Shown here in pieces: positions 1-7,500 of a DNA stretch of 43,206 bases (the first letter of the stretch is position 1; each line of letters starts with the position of its first letter). The DNA is from Cyanobium sp. (lineage in GTDB: Bacteria > Cyanobacteriota > Cyanobacteriia > PCC-6307 > Cyanobiaceae), in assembly GCA_014191755.1 (NCBI GenBank), contig BJHE01000018.1, forward strand, positions 1-43,206, given 5' to 3'. A program made the translations under genes and the position numbers. Under the pieces are notes generated by a model. It worked only from the letters and a program-made list of their open reading frames with translations. It had not been told where the DNA came from and did not search any database.

Positions 1-1
1 A

Positions 2-75
2 TCGGGGCGACAGGATTCGAACCTGCGACCTAGTGCTCCCAAAGCACCCGCGCTACCAAGCTGCGCCACGCCCCG
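2..75 (-). tRNA. tRNA-Pro (anticodon UGG)
   Basis: Read on the minus strand, the 74-nt sequence folds as a cloverleaf. The acceptor stem pairs CGGGGCG with CGCCCCG, the discriminator base is A, and the T-arm contains GGTTCGAATCC. The anticodon stem GGTGC/GCACT encloses the loop TTTGGGA, which places UGG at positions 34-36 and reads proline codons. The 3' CCA is not encoded, so it would be added after transcription. Confidence 0.95.
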
Positions 76-234
76 TCGGTGGGACTGTAGCGGTCGGGGG
101 TGGGGGTGAAGGGGGGAGCGGCGACAGATGAGGCCAACCAGGCTGGAACTGATGCGCGCAGAGGGTGAAAGGGAAGCAGAGGCTGGCTAGCTGGCCTGGG
201 ATCGCCTGGACAAGACGGGGAGCAAACCACCGCC

Positions 235-807
235 TCACTCGCGATACACAACCAGGGCGGCCAGCAGTCCTGCCACGAAGCCCGAGGCATGGCCGATCCA
301 GCTCACGCCCGGCGGGCTGAGAAAGGGCAACAGGGCCGGCAGCAGGCCTCCGTAGGCCAGGAGGCAGCCGATCGAGAGCACCATGGTGAGAGGTCGCTTC
401 TCCAGCCAGCCGATCAGCAAGAGGTAGCCGAGCAGGGCGTAGTTCACACCGGAGAGCCCGTGGCTGGCGCTGGGCCAGAACAACCACACCGGGATCTGCA
501 GCGCCAGCACAGCGAGCCAGACGGCGAGGTAGTCGCGGCTGCCCTTGAGCAGCACCAGCCAGGAGAGGGGCAAGAACCAGAGGGAATTGCTGATCAGATG
601 GCCGAATCCGGCATGGCTGAAGGGAGCGGTGAGCAGCCCCCAGAAGGGTCCCCCGTGAACCATAGGCAGATTCCAGCGGCCAGCAAAGACCAGCTGGTCC
701 ACCAGCTCCTGGGCCCAGGCCACAGCGAGCAGGACAACCGGCACCAGGGTGCGACGGCGCAGGCGTGATAAGGATCGATCGAGACGCTGAGCGAGGCCTT
801 CGGCCAT
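235..807 (-). CDS. Rhomboid-family intramembrane serine protease
   Basis: A 190-residue, almost entirely hydrophobic protein with about six membrane segments. The rhomboid landmarks appear in order: HAGFGHLISN near residues 65-74 (the HxxxN oxyanion-type motif), GLSG at 117-120 with nucleophile Ser119, and GHASG at 172-176 with the catalytic His173. These residues show a compact six-helix rhomboid peptidase that would cleave single-pass membrane proteins within the bilayer. The natural substrate cannot be told from the sequence. The N-terminus is short and basic (RRRR near residue 17), and there is no extra cytosolic or zinc-finger domain. It is transcribed toward the tRNA-Pro gene. Confidence 0.88.
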   Translation of the reverse strand: MAEGLAQRLDRSLSRLRRRTLVPVVLLAVAWAQELVDQLVFAGRWNLPMVHGGPFWGLLTAPFSHAGFGHLISNSLWFLPLSWLVLLKGSRDYLAVWLAVLALQIPVWLFWPSASHGLSGVNYALLGYLLLIGWLEKRPLTMVLSIGCLLAYGGLLPALLPFLSPPGVSWIGHASGFVAGLLAALVVYRE

Positions 808-872
808 CCGGACGGTGGAGTGTCAAGAGGATTCTGGCAACGACCGCGGCCAGCAAGGGATCAACAAACCCC

Positions 873-1151
873 CTAGGGCGATTCGGTTTCCCGGTCGCGC
901 TGGATGCGCACCAGGGCCGGTGCGAACAGGAAGACCATCTCACCCAGGCGCTCGGACTGGCCATCCATCGCAAAGACCCCTCCGGACACGAAATCGATCG
1001 TGCGCTGGGCTTCATCAGCGGGCATTCCAGCAAGGTGCAGGACCACCGTGCGCTGCTGCTGCACCGCCAGAACGGCCTCTACTGCCTGGGCAAAGCCGTC
1101 GGGGGTCATCACCACCACCTCGGGGACCCTCTGACCGAAAGAACTCTCCAT
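873..1151 (-). CDS. Short SepF-like (YlmF family) protein
   Basis: The C-terminal 80 residues match the SepF/YlmF fold: a beta-strand PEVVVMTP, a helix DGFAQAVEAV, the strand TVVLHLAGM, a helix DEAQRTIDFVSGGVFAM, and the closing strand MVFLFAP. In cyanobacteria SepF binds FtsZ at the division ring. The usual N-terminal membrane-binding amphipathic helix and acidic linker are absent. From the ATG at 1151 the protein has 92 residues; the frame stays open to a TTG at 1331, but that extension is Cys-rich and carries a translated 18-bp repeat, so it looks non-coding. It could be a SepF paralogue that does not bind membrane, or a decayed copy. The start is uncertain. Confidence 0.55.
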   Translation of the reverse strand: MESSFGQRVPEVVVMTPDGFAQAVEAVLAVQQQRTVVLHLAGMPADEAQRTIDFVSGGVFAMDGQSERLGEMVFLFAPALVRIQRDRETESP

Positions 1152-1268
1152 GGCTCCGCACACCTGGGCCTGGGATGGGCTGAAAGCTTGGCGCAGGACC
1201 ACCGGAATGCAAGTCTGCCGGGCAGCCGCCGAGAAAGACCAAAACGCTGGTGGATAGGTCGAGCAACC

Positions 1269-1304
1269 CAGTTGTCGATAGCAACTCAGTTCTCGATAGC
1301 AACA
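1269..1304. repeat. 18-bp tandem repeat, two copies
   Basis: CAGTTGTCGATAGCAACT (1269-1286) is followed directly by CAGTTCTCGATAGCAACA (1287-1304), with two mismatches. The unit is a multiple of three, so it keeps open the frame upstream of the SepF-like gene without itself suggesting coding. Confidence 0.8.
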
Positions 1305-1530
1305 CAAGGGTTCACTGGTTGCCTCCTTCAACCGCCCTGCAAGCCCGGAGTTGCTCTTCGCGACTCCTTCGGTGAGGAGATGACCATCCGTCGTCCGACC
1401 AGGAGGCCTGCCGGATGATGAACGGCGACTCTGGCCCGATCCTCAGCTGACCCCTCCAGCAACCCATGAGCCCGCCGGGCCGCTCCGGATCCAACAGCCG
1501 GGCCTGGAGCTTCGGCTCTGGAGCGGATGG

Positions 1531-2094
1531 TTGGCGAACGAGGAACGGGAGCCCCTGCTGCAGCATCTACGCAGCGCCGCCATCCCCTGGCAGCAACCCT
1601 CGGTGCGGGTGTTTGGGCGGCTGCACCCCGTTCCGCGGTTGGTGTGCTGGTACGGCGATCCGGGCTGCTCCTACCGCTACAGCGGCCTCAGCCACGCCCC
1701 CCTGCCCTGGACACCCCCCCTGGAGGGCTTGCGCGAGAAGCTTGCCCAGCGGCTCGGCTGGAGCTTCAACAGCCTGCTGCTGAATCGCTACCGCAGTGGC
1801 GCGGACCGCATGGGCTGGCACGCCGATGACGAAGCCGAACTGGCCGCCGACCATCCGATCGCCTCCCTCAGCCTCGGGGTGATGCGCACTCTTCGGTTCC
1901 GGCCACGGCCTGCGGCAGTCCGCGGCGCCCCATCTCTGGCAGCGGGCCATCCCCCCCTCGCCCTCGATCTGGCCGATGGGGACCTGCTGCTGATGGAACC
2001 ACCCACCCAGGCGCACTGGCAGCACGGATTACCCGCCAGGCTGCGCCAAGGCGGCGAACGCTTCAACCTCACCTTCCGCCGGATCCATACCTGA
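1531..2094 (+). CDS. AlkB-like Fe(II)/2-oxoglutarate dioxygenase
   Basis: The protein has the double-stranded beta-helix signature of AlkB-type oxygenases. These are the NRYRSG substrate loop near residues 85-90, the iron ligands HxD (H97, D99) in GWHADDE, a distal His in QAHWQHG (H162 or H165), and the 2-oxoglutarate-binding arginine pair in ERFNLTFR (R177, R183). The family oxidatively removes alkyl groups from DNA or RNA bases. The start is unclear: the first listed codon is a TTG at 1531, but the frame is open back to the stop at 1381 and the sequence just before 1531 (GLELRLWSGW) looks like normal AlkB sequence. The real start is probably a non-ATG codon upstream. It has no clear operon partner. 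Confidence 0.82.
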   Translation: MANEEREPLLQHLRSAAIPWQQPSVRVFGRLHPVPRLVCWYGDPGCSYRYSGLSHAPLPWTPPLEGLREKLAQRLGWSFNSLLLNRYRSGADRMGWHADDEAELAADHPIASLSLGVMRTLRFRPRPAAVRGAPSLAAGHPPLALDLADGDLLLMEPPTQAHWQHGLPARLRQGGERFNLTFRRIHT

Positions 2095-2266
2095 ACGGTG
2101 ACTGAACGGCGTTGCCGGTTTCCAGCCCCAGTGGGCCGAGGCTTGCATGGGGAAGGATTTGATTTCTTGCGGGCTGTTGCCGGCAAACGCTCGTGGCTCG
2201 CCAGCAAACGACCGGTGCAGCGGGGTCCGTTCAGCTCAAGTGAGATCAATTCAATCGGGGCACCGC

Positions 2267-2677
2267 TCAGCCCAGCACCGCCACCGCATCGATCTCCACC
2301 CTGGCTCCCTTGGGCAGGGCGGCCACCTGCACGCAGGCCCGCGCCGGCGAGGTGCCAGCGCCGAAGACCTCGCCGTAGAGCGCATTCACGAGGGCGAAGT
2401 CGGCCAGATCGGCCAGAAACACCGTGGTGCGCACCACCCGATCGGGTCCCACGCCGGCGGCGGCGAGCACCGCCTGCAGGTTGGTGAGCACCTGGCGGGT
2501 CTCCGCCTCCACATCGCCGCCGCCCACCAGCAAGCCCGTGGCCGGATCGAGGGCGATCTGGCCGGAGCACCAGAGGAGGCCGCAGGCGGCCACGGCCTGG
2601 TTGTAGGGGCCCACCGGCGCGGGGGCGGCGTCGGTCTGGATGGCAACCGGCTGATGGGGAGAGGGCGGGGCCGACAT
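2267..2677 (-). CDS. RidA family (YjgF/YER057c) deaminase
   Basis: A 136-residue protein of normal RidA length. RidA hydrolyses reactive enamine/imine intermediates released by PLP enzymes such as threonine dehydratase. Visible family features are APAPVGPYNQAV near the N-terminus, the strand CGLLWCSGQIALDP, the central VVRTTVFLADLADF, and the active-site region SPARACVQVAALP followed by GARVEIDAVA, giving the conserved Arg and Glu. The ATG at 2677 overlaps head-to-head with the ATG proposed for the divergent ABC ATPase at 2676, so at least one of the two starts must share or displace promoter sequence. Confidence 0.92.
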   Translation of the reverse strand: MSAPPSPHQPVAIQTDAAPAPVGPYNQAVAACGLLWCSGQIALDPATGLLVGGGDVEAETRQVLTNLQAVLAAAGVGPDRVVRTTVFLADLADFALVNALYGEVFGAGTSPARACVQVAALPKGARVEIDAVAVLG

Positions 2678-4064
2678 GCTGAACCACAATGAGGACCGGA
2701 GTTTATGGCCCCTGGCGATCACCAAACCCGGACCCACCACCAGCCCATGCCCGGTCCCGCTGACCGGCGGCGACCTGAACGCCCCTCATCCCGCTGATCC
2801 AGCGCCGATCGAACGCATCCGCCTGGAGGGGATCTGGCATCGCTACGGCGGCGCGGCGGCGGATCCCTGGACCCTGCGGGGGGTGGATCTCTCCTTGGCC
2901 GCGGGCGAACTGCTGGGCCTGCTGGGCCCCTCCGGCTGCGGCAAGACCACCCTGCTGCGCCTGATCGCCGGCTTCGAGCAACCCCAGCGTGGTCGGATCT
3001 GGATCGATGGGCGGGAGGTGGCCGGCCCCGGCCGCTTCCTGGCGCCGGAGCGTCGGGGCGTGGGGATGGTCTTTCAGGACTATGCGTTGTTCCCCCATCT
3101 CGACGCCGTGGCCAATGCCCGCTTCGGCCTGCGCCGGGGGGAGGCTCCCGATCGGGTGAACTGGCTGTTCGCCCTGCTCGGTCTGGAGGGACTGGAGCAC
3201 CGTTACCCCCATCAGCTCTCCGGCGGCCAGCGCCAACGGCTGGCCCTGGCCCGAGCCCTGGCGCCCCAGCCGAGCGTGGTGCTGCTGGATGAGCCCTTCT
3301 CCAACCTGGATGTGGAGGTGCGGGAGCGGCTGCGAAGTGAACTACCGGCCGTGCTGGCCGCCTGCGGCGCCTGCGCCCTGCTGGTCACCCACGATCCCCA
3401 GGAGGCACTGGCCGTCGCCGACAAGGTGGCGCTCCTGAACCAGGGCCTGCTCGAACAGTGCGCCTCGCCGATTGACTTGGTGCAAAGGCCCGCCACCGCC
3501 TTCGTGGGGCGCTTCGTGCTGCAGGCCAACCTGCTGCCGGCGCGGTGGCGGGGCCCGGAGCTGGACACCCCCCTCGGCACTTTTGAGCTCGACACCTTTG
3601 AGCTCGGGCCCTCGCAGAGCGTGTCCCCGGGCGGGCCGACCGAGGCGACTGGTGAGGCCGGCGGCCTCCAGGCGCCAGCAGAAGCGTTGGTCGATCCGGC
3701 CAGGGCACCCAAAGGCGGGGGCGCATCATCCGGCCCTGGGACATTGCAGCTGCTGCTGCGACCCACCGATCTGGAGGTTCTGCCCCCCGCGGACCCTGCG
3801 GGGACATCCGGTGATGCTCCCCCGGATCCCGATCCCCGGCAGAGCGTGGAGGTGGAGGTGCTGGGCCGGGAATTCCTTGGCCGCGACTGGCTGTATCAGA
3901 TGGGGCTGGGATCCCTGCGGCTACGGGTCCGCCTGCCGCTGGCCGTGGCCCTTGAGCGGGGAGAGCGGTGTCGGCTGACCCTGCGGCCCGGAGCTGAACC
4001 CCTGCTCTTCCCCGCGGGTCTGCCCTTGCGGGCGAGCTCCCCAGGGCATCTCCAGGGGCCTTGA
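2676..4064 (+). CDS. ABC transporter ATPase, Fe(III)/FutC-FbpC type
   Basis: The ATP-binding subunit of an importer of the iron/spermidine/thiosulfate class. Walker A GPSGCGKT is at residues 84-91, the Q-loop Gln at 134, the signature LSGGQ at 181-185, Walker B VVLLDE at 201-206 and the switch His at 239. A C-terminal TOBE-like region follows, ending in VEVEVLGREFLGRDW and RCRLTLRPG. The core resembles FutC/FbpC ATPases that drive ferric iron uptake. Within the TOBE region (about residues 300-385) lies a low-complexity Gly/Pro/Ala insertion. No permease or binding protein is adjacent, so the partners must lie elsewhere. The first ~45 residues look unlike an ABC protein, so the true start is probably further in, at a non-ATG codon. 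Confidence 0.85.
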   Translation: MLNHNEDRSLWPLAITKPGPTTSPCPVPLTGGDLNAPHPADPAPIERIRLEGIWHRYGGAAADPWTLRGVDLSLAAGELLGLLGPSGCGKTTLLRLIAGFEQPQRGRIWIDGREVAGPGRFLAPERRGVGMVFQDYALFPHLDAVANARFGLRRGEAPDRVNWLFALLGLEGLEHRYPHQLSGGQRQRLALARALAPQPSVVLLDEPFSNLDVEVRERLRSELPAVLAACGACALLVTHDPQEALAVADKVALLNQGLLEQCASPIDLVQRPATAFVGRFVLQANLLPARWRGPELDTPLGTFELDTFELGPSQSVSPGGPTEATGEAGGLQAPAEALVDPARAPKGGGASSGPGTLQLLLRPTDLEVLPPADPAGTSGDAPPDPDPRQSVEVEVLGREFLGRDWLYQMGLGSLRLRVRLPLAVALERGERCRLTLRPGAEPLLFPAGLPLRASSPGHLQGP

Positions 4065-4089
4065 ACGGGTTCCCCCGAGCTGGTGCCCC

Positions 4090-4908
4090 TCAGCCCTTCC
4101 AGCCGTCGCGGCTGGAGCGAAGCACCGCCAGGGCAGCCGGATCAGCGGCCCGCAGGAAGAGATTGGTGCGCAGCTCCAGGCCGATCCGGCTGGGGATGGT
4201 GGGCTCTCCGGCGGCGCGGGCCTCGCGCACCGCCTCCAGCCGGGTGCCGATGGCTGGATCGGCCGGTTCCACCGACGCGGCCCAGGCCAGGTTGGTGGCG
4301 GTGTATTCGTGGGCGCACCACACCCGGGTGTCCTCCGGCAAGGCGGCGAACTGACGCAGCGAGGCGTACATCTGATCCGGGGTGCCCTCGAACAGGCGGC
4401 CGCAGCCGCCGGCAAAGAGGGTGTCGCCGCAGAAGAGCTCACCGGGGCTACCGCCGCCGGCTTCGGGGCTGGCGGCTGGGGGCCCCGCCAGCGGCGGCAG
4501 GTAATAGGCGATGTGGTGGCGGGTATGGCCCGGCACCGCCAACACCTGCAGCCCATGGCCCAGCAGCGTCAGCCGATCGCCGCCGGCTACGGCTTGGGTC
4601 TGGAGTGGAATCCGCTCCCGATCGGCGCCACTGGCGATCACCGCCGCCGCCGGCCAGCGCCGCAATAGTTCCTCGGCGCCACCGATGTGGTCGCTGTGGT
4701 GGTGAGTGTGGAGGATGGCGACCAACTCCAGGTTGCGACCCTCCAGCCAGGCGATCACCGGCGCGGCCACGGCCGGATCCACAACCACCGCTTGGCCTGA
4801 CACCGGCCCGCTCGCAGGCACTTCGATCACAAACACGTAGTTGTCGCGGAGCACCGGGATCAGGCTCACCGTCAGCGGCGTGGGCGCAACGGGGGGGGAG
4901 GCGTTCAT
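4090..4908 (-). CDS. gloB: Hydroxyacylglutathione hydrolase (glyoxalase II)
   Basis: Glyoxalase II hydrolyses S-D-lactoylglutathione to D-lactate and glutathione, the second step of methylglyoxal detoxification. The metallo-beta-lactamase metal motif THHHSDHIGG is at residues 68-77. It is followed by VPGHTRHH, CGDTLFAGGCGR with the bridging Asp, and WCAHEYT near the C-terminal third, then the HAGH substrate-binding domain with TIPSRIGLELRTNLFLR. Length 272 is close to the family norm. The gene converges on the ABC ATPase with a 25-base gap. In related marine genomes gloB is commonly a neighbour of hisG (recalled, not checked); here 6.7 kb separates them. Confidence 0.93.
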   Translation of the reverse strand: MNASPPVAPTPLTVSLIPVLRDNYVFVIEVPASGPVSGQAVVVDPAVAAPVIAWLEGRNLELVAILHTHHHSDHIGGAEELLRRWPAAAVIASGADRERIPLQTQAVAGGDRLTLLGHGLQVLAVPGHTRHHIAYYLPPLAGPPAASPEAGGGSPGELFCGDTLFAGGCGRLFEGTPDQMYASLRQFAALPEDTRVWCAHEYTATNLAWAASVEPADPAIGTRLEAVREARAAGEPTIPSRIGLELRTNLFLRAADPAALAVLRSSRDGWKG

Positions 4909-5170
4909 GGGGCGATTCTGGCGCCAGCGCTGCGGCAGGCGGTTAGCGAGGTCTGCAAGGGGTGGCTGGCCGCGAGCCAGCAGAGCGCCCCAGCGGTGGG
5001 ATCCTGAGCTTCACCACCATTGCCGGGGCCAGCGGCGTGGGCGTGGGCTGCACGTTCTTTTAGGGGGGTGTTGCAGACCAACCCCGACTGGTGATCTCGA
5101 AGTTGGTCGCGGTGGCGGTGATGGCTGAGGCGGAGAGTTCAAATGGTGTGACGCGCGAGCATGGAATGGC

Positions 5171-7489
5171 TCAGGGCTCCGCCGCTAGAAGCCGTTCGCC
5201 GCTGCCGTTGCAGTGGGCCCGCCAGACCCGCCGCAGCAGCGCCTGCACAGCGGCGCTGTAGCGATCGAGATCGGCGAGACCGGAGCGGGCCATGCGCTCC
5301 CGCAGGGCGGCCCTGCCCTGACGCAGGCCGGGGAGATCGGCCGTGAGCTGGCGGGCGATGGCGCGGTAGCCGGCGTCGTCGTCGGCGATCCAATTGGGCT
5401 GGCCGAGGCTGGTGAGGAAGCTGGCGCCCATGCGGCCCACGAAATTGCCGCCCCGCAAGGCGATCACCGGCACCCCCATCCACAGGGCCTGCAGGGTGGT
5501 GGTGCCGCCGTTGTAAGGGGTGGGATCGAGGGCGATATCCACCTCGCCGTAGCGCCGCATCATTGCCCCCAGCTCCTCGGGCCCCTCCAGGATCAGCCGC
5601 TCCGCGCCGATGCCCTCGGCGGCGAACAGGCCGGTGAAGCGCGCTAGCACCGAGGCGTCGCTGAGGGAGGGGGCCTTGAGCAGCAGGCGGGCCTGGGGCA
5701 GGTCGCGGAGGATCGCCGCCCAGAGGGCGATGGTGCGGGGCGAGAGCTTCAAGATGTTGTTGAACGAACCCAGCACCAGCGGCGCCTCGGCCGGTCGGGC
5801 TGGCGGTAGGGGGTAGTCGTCCACCGGGCTCCAACAGAACACACTCGCTGGCAACTGGGCGATCCCTTCACTGAACAGAGGGCCGTGCTCGGCGGGGCTC
5901 ACCACCGGGTCGCCGATCAGCCAGTCGATGCGCTCCAGGCCAGTGGAGTGGGGATAGCCCAGGAAGGTGAGCTGCACCGGCGCCGAGCGCAGGGCGAATA
6001 CACAGAGGCGGTGGCTGGCGGTGTGGCCGGCCAGGTCGATCAGCAGGTCGATCTCATCGGCGCGGATGCGCTGGTTCAGGGCCGGATCATCGAGGCGGCC
6101 GGCCTCGATCCACTGCTGCGCCGCCGTCTGGGCCCGGGCGGTGTCTTCATCGTGCATGGAACCGGTGTGATACACGCTTACCGCAAACGCGTGCCGGTCG
6201 AGGCTTTCCAGCAGCGGCAGCATGAACAGGTTCACCGGGTGCTGGCGGTGGAAGTCGCCCGACACCAGGCCGACGCGTAGGGGCCGATCCGGATCGAGCG
6301 AATTGGTGAAGGCGGCGGCGGGGCGGCAGGCGGCCTCGATCGGGGCGACGAGCCGGCGGTGCAGTGCCGCCACCTGCTCCGGACTGCGGTCGTCCACATA
6401 CAGCGACGCCATGGCGATGCTGGAGGCGAGCCGCGAGCCTGGATCGCCCAGCGCCCCGTAGTGGGCTTCCACTGCCGCTAGGTGGGCGCGGGCGTCTCCG
6501 CGGCGGCCAGGCAGGGCGTTGAGCAGGTAGGGCACCTCGTGGTTGGCCGGATCGATCGCCAGCACCTGGCGGCAGAGGATCTCCGCCTCGCTGAGCTGGT
6601 AAACCTCCCAGTGCAGGCGCGCCAGGGCCACCAGGGTGGCGAGGTCGCCTGGGGCCAGGGAGCGGGCCCGCTCCAGCACGGCGATCGCCTCCTGCCAATA
6701 ATTGTGTTCGAACACCCGCTGGGCCAGCAGGCGCAGGAAGCCCGGGTTGGGGGAGGCCGAGGCGCGGCTGAAGGCCACTTCGGCGGCGGCGCGGTTGCCG
6801 AGCCGCAGCAGGGCCAGGCCGAGCTGCAACTGGGAACTGTGGCGCTGGGGCTGGCGATTCACCAGCGGCGCCAGGGCCTCCACGGCACCGCGGGCGTCGC
6901 CGTCCTGAAGCCTCCAGAGGCCGAGCCAGTGGCGCGACTCGCCGGGGATCGGTTCGAGGGCTTCGGCGCGGGCCAGGGCCTGGGCGGGGAGCAGGGCTTC
7001 CCTGGGGCTGGTAGCGGGGGTCAAGGTGGGGCAGCCATCGGCGAGGCGGCTGCCGTAGAGCCAGCTCAACCAGTCGCCGGGGCAGCTGGACCGCCAATCC
7101 TGCAGCCGCTCGGCCCAGAGCTGGGCCTCCGGGATCTGGGGGTGCTGCAACCAGCTGTCCGCCTGGGCGGGGCTGGGACTGGGTGGGTCAGGGGCGGGGG
7201 AGGCGGTCCTGGGTTCCCCGGCATCGGCGGCCAACCGTCGCCACTGGCCGGCGGCATAGGCCCGATGGGGGGCCAGCCCAGCGGTGTCGTAGGCCTCGGC
7301 GAGGCATCGCCAGGGTGCGGAGGCGAGTGGATCGGTACGCAGCGAGGCCCAGAGCCCAGGGATCACCTGGGCGGGCGGCACTGGCTGGTTCACGTTGTGG
7401 GCCACGGGGCTCGGGGGGCATGGGCCATGGCGTGGTGCTTGGCTCAGGAATCGGGCAGTGCCGCCCTGGCCTGGCTCGGGCATTGCCAT
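5171..7489 (-). CDS. TPR + OGT/SPINDLY-type glycosyltransferase (GT41-like)
   Basis: A 772-residue protein. Residues ~170-320 contain degenerate TPR helices (for example LGLALLRLGNRAAAEVAFSR and AEILCRQVLAIDPANHE). From about residue 400 comes the catalytic region of the O-GlcNAc-transferase family: LRVGLVSGDFHRQHPV with candidate catalytic His residues, DLLIDLAGHT, QLTFLGYPHSTG, LGSFNNILKLSP, and the nucleotide-sugar site DPTPYNGGTTTLQALWMGVP followed by GGNFVGRMGASFLTSLG. Such enzymes transfer a sugar to Ser/Thr of proteins. The frame is open to 7759, but that part lies inside the upstream FG-GAP gene, so ATG 7489, 11 bases after that gene's stop codon, is the likely start. Co-transcription suggests the FG-GAP protein as substrate; this is inference. 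Confidence 0.88.
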   Translation of the reverse strand: MAMPEPGQGGTARFLSQAPRHGPCPPSPVAHNVNQPVPPAQVIPGLWASLRTDPLASAPWRCLAEAYDTAGLAPHRAYAAGQWRRLAADAGEPRTASPAPDPPSPSPAQADSWLQHPQIPEAQLWAERLQDWRSSCPGDWLSWLYGSRLADGCPTLTPATSPREALLPAQALARAEALEPIPGESRHWLGLWRLQDGDARGAVEALAPLVNRQPQRHSSQLQLGLALLRLGNRAAAEVAFSRASASPNPGFLRLLAQRVFEHNYWQEAIAVLERARSLAPGDLATLVALARLHWEVYQLSEAEILCRQVLAIDPANHEVPYLLNALPGRRGDARAHLAAVEAHYGALGDPGSRLASSIAMASLYVDDRSPEQVAALHRRLVAPIEAACRPAAAFTNSLDPDRPLRVGLVSGDFHRQHPVNLFMLPLLESLDRHAFAVSVYHTGSMHDEDTARAQTAAQQWIEAGRLDDPALNQRIRADEIDLLIDLAGHTASHRLCVFALRSAPVQLTFLGYPHSTGLERIDWLIGDPVVSPAEHGPLFSEGIAQLPASVFCWSPVDDYPLPPARPAEAPLVLGSFNNILKLSPRTIALWAAILRDLPQARLLLKAPSLSDASVLARFTGLFAAEGIGAERLILEGPEELGAMMRRYGEVDIALDPTPYNGGTTTLQALWMGVPVIALRGGNFVGRMGASFLTSLGQPNWIADDDAGYRAIARQLTADLPGLRQGRAALRERMARSGLADLDRYSAAVQALLRRVWRAHCNGSGERLLAAEP

Positions 7490-7500
7490 GGGCCAGGGAC

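Noticed and set aside
5139..5834. 231-codon minus-strand frame overlapping the glycosyltransferase
   Set aside because: Alternative frame of the same gene, Arg/Pro/Gly-rich and without domains.
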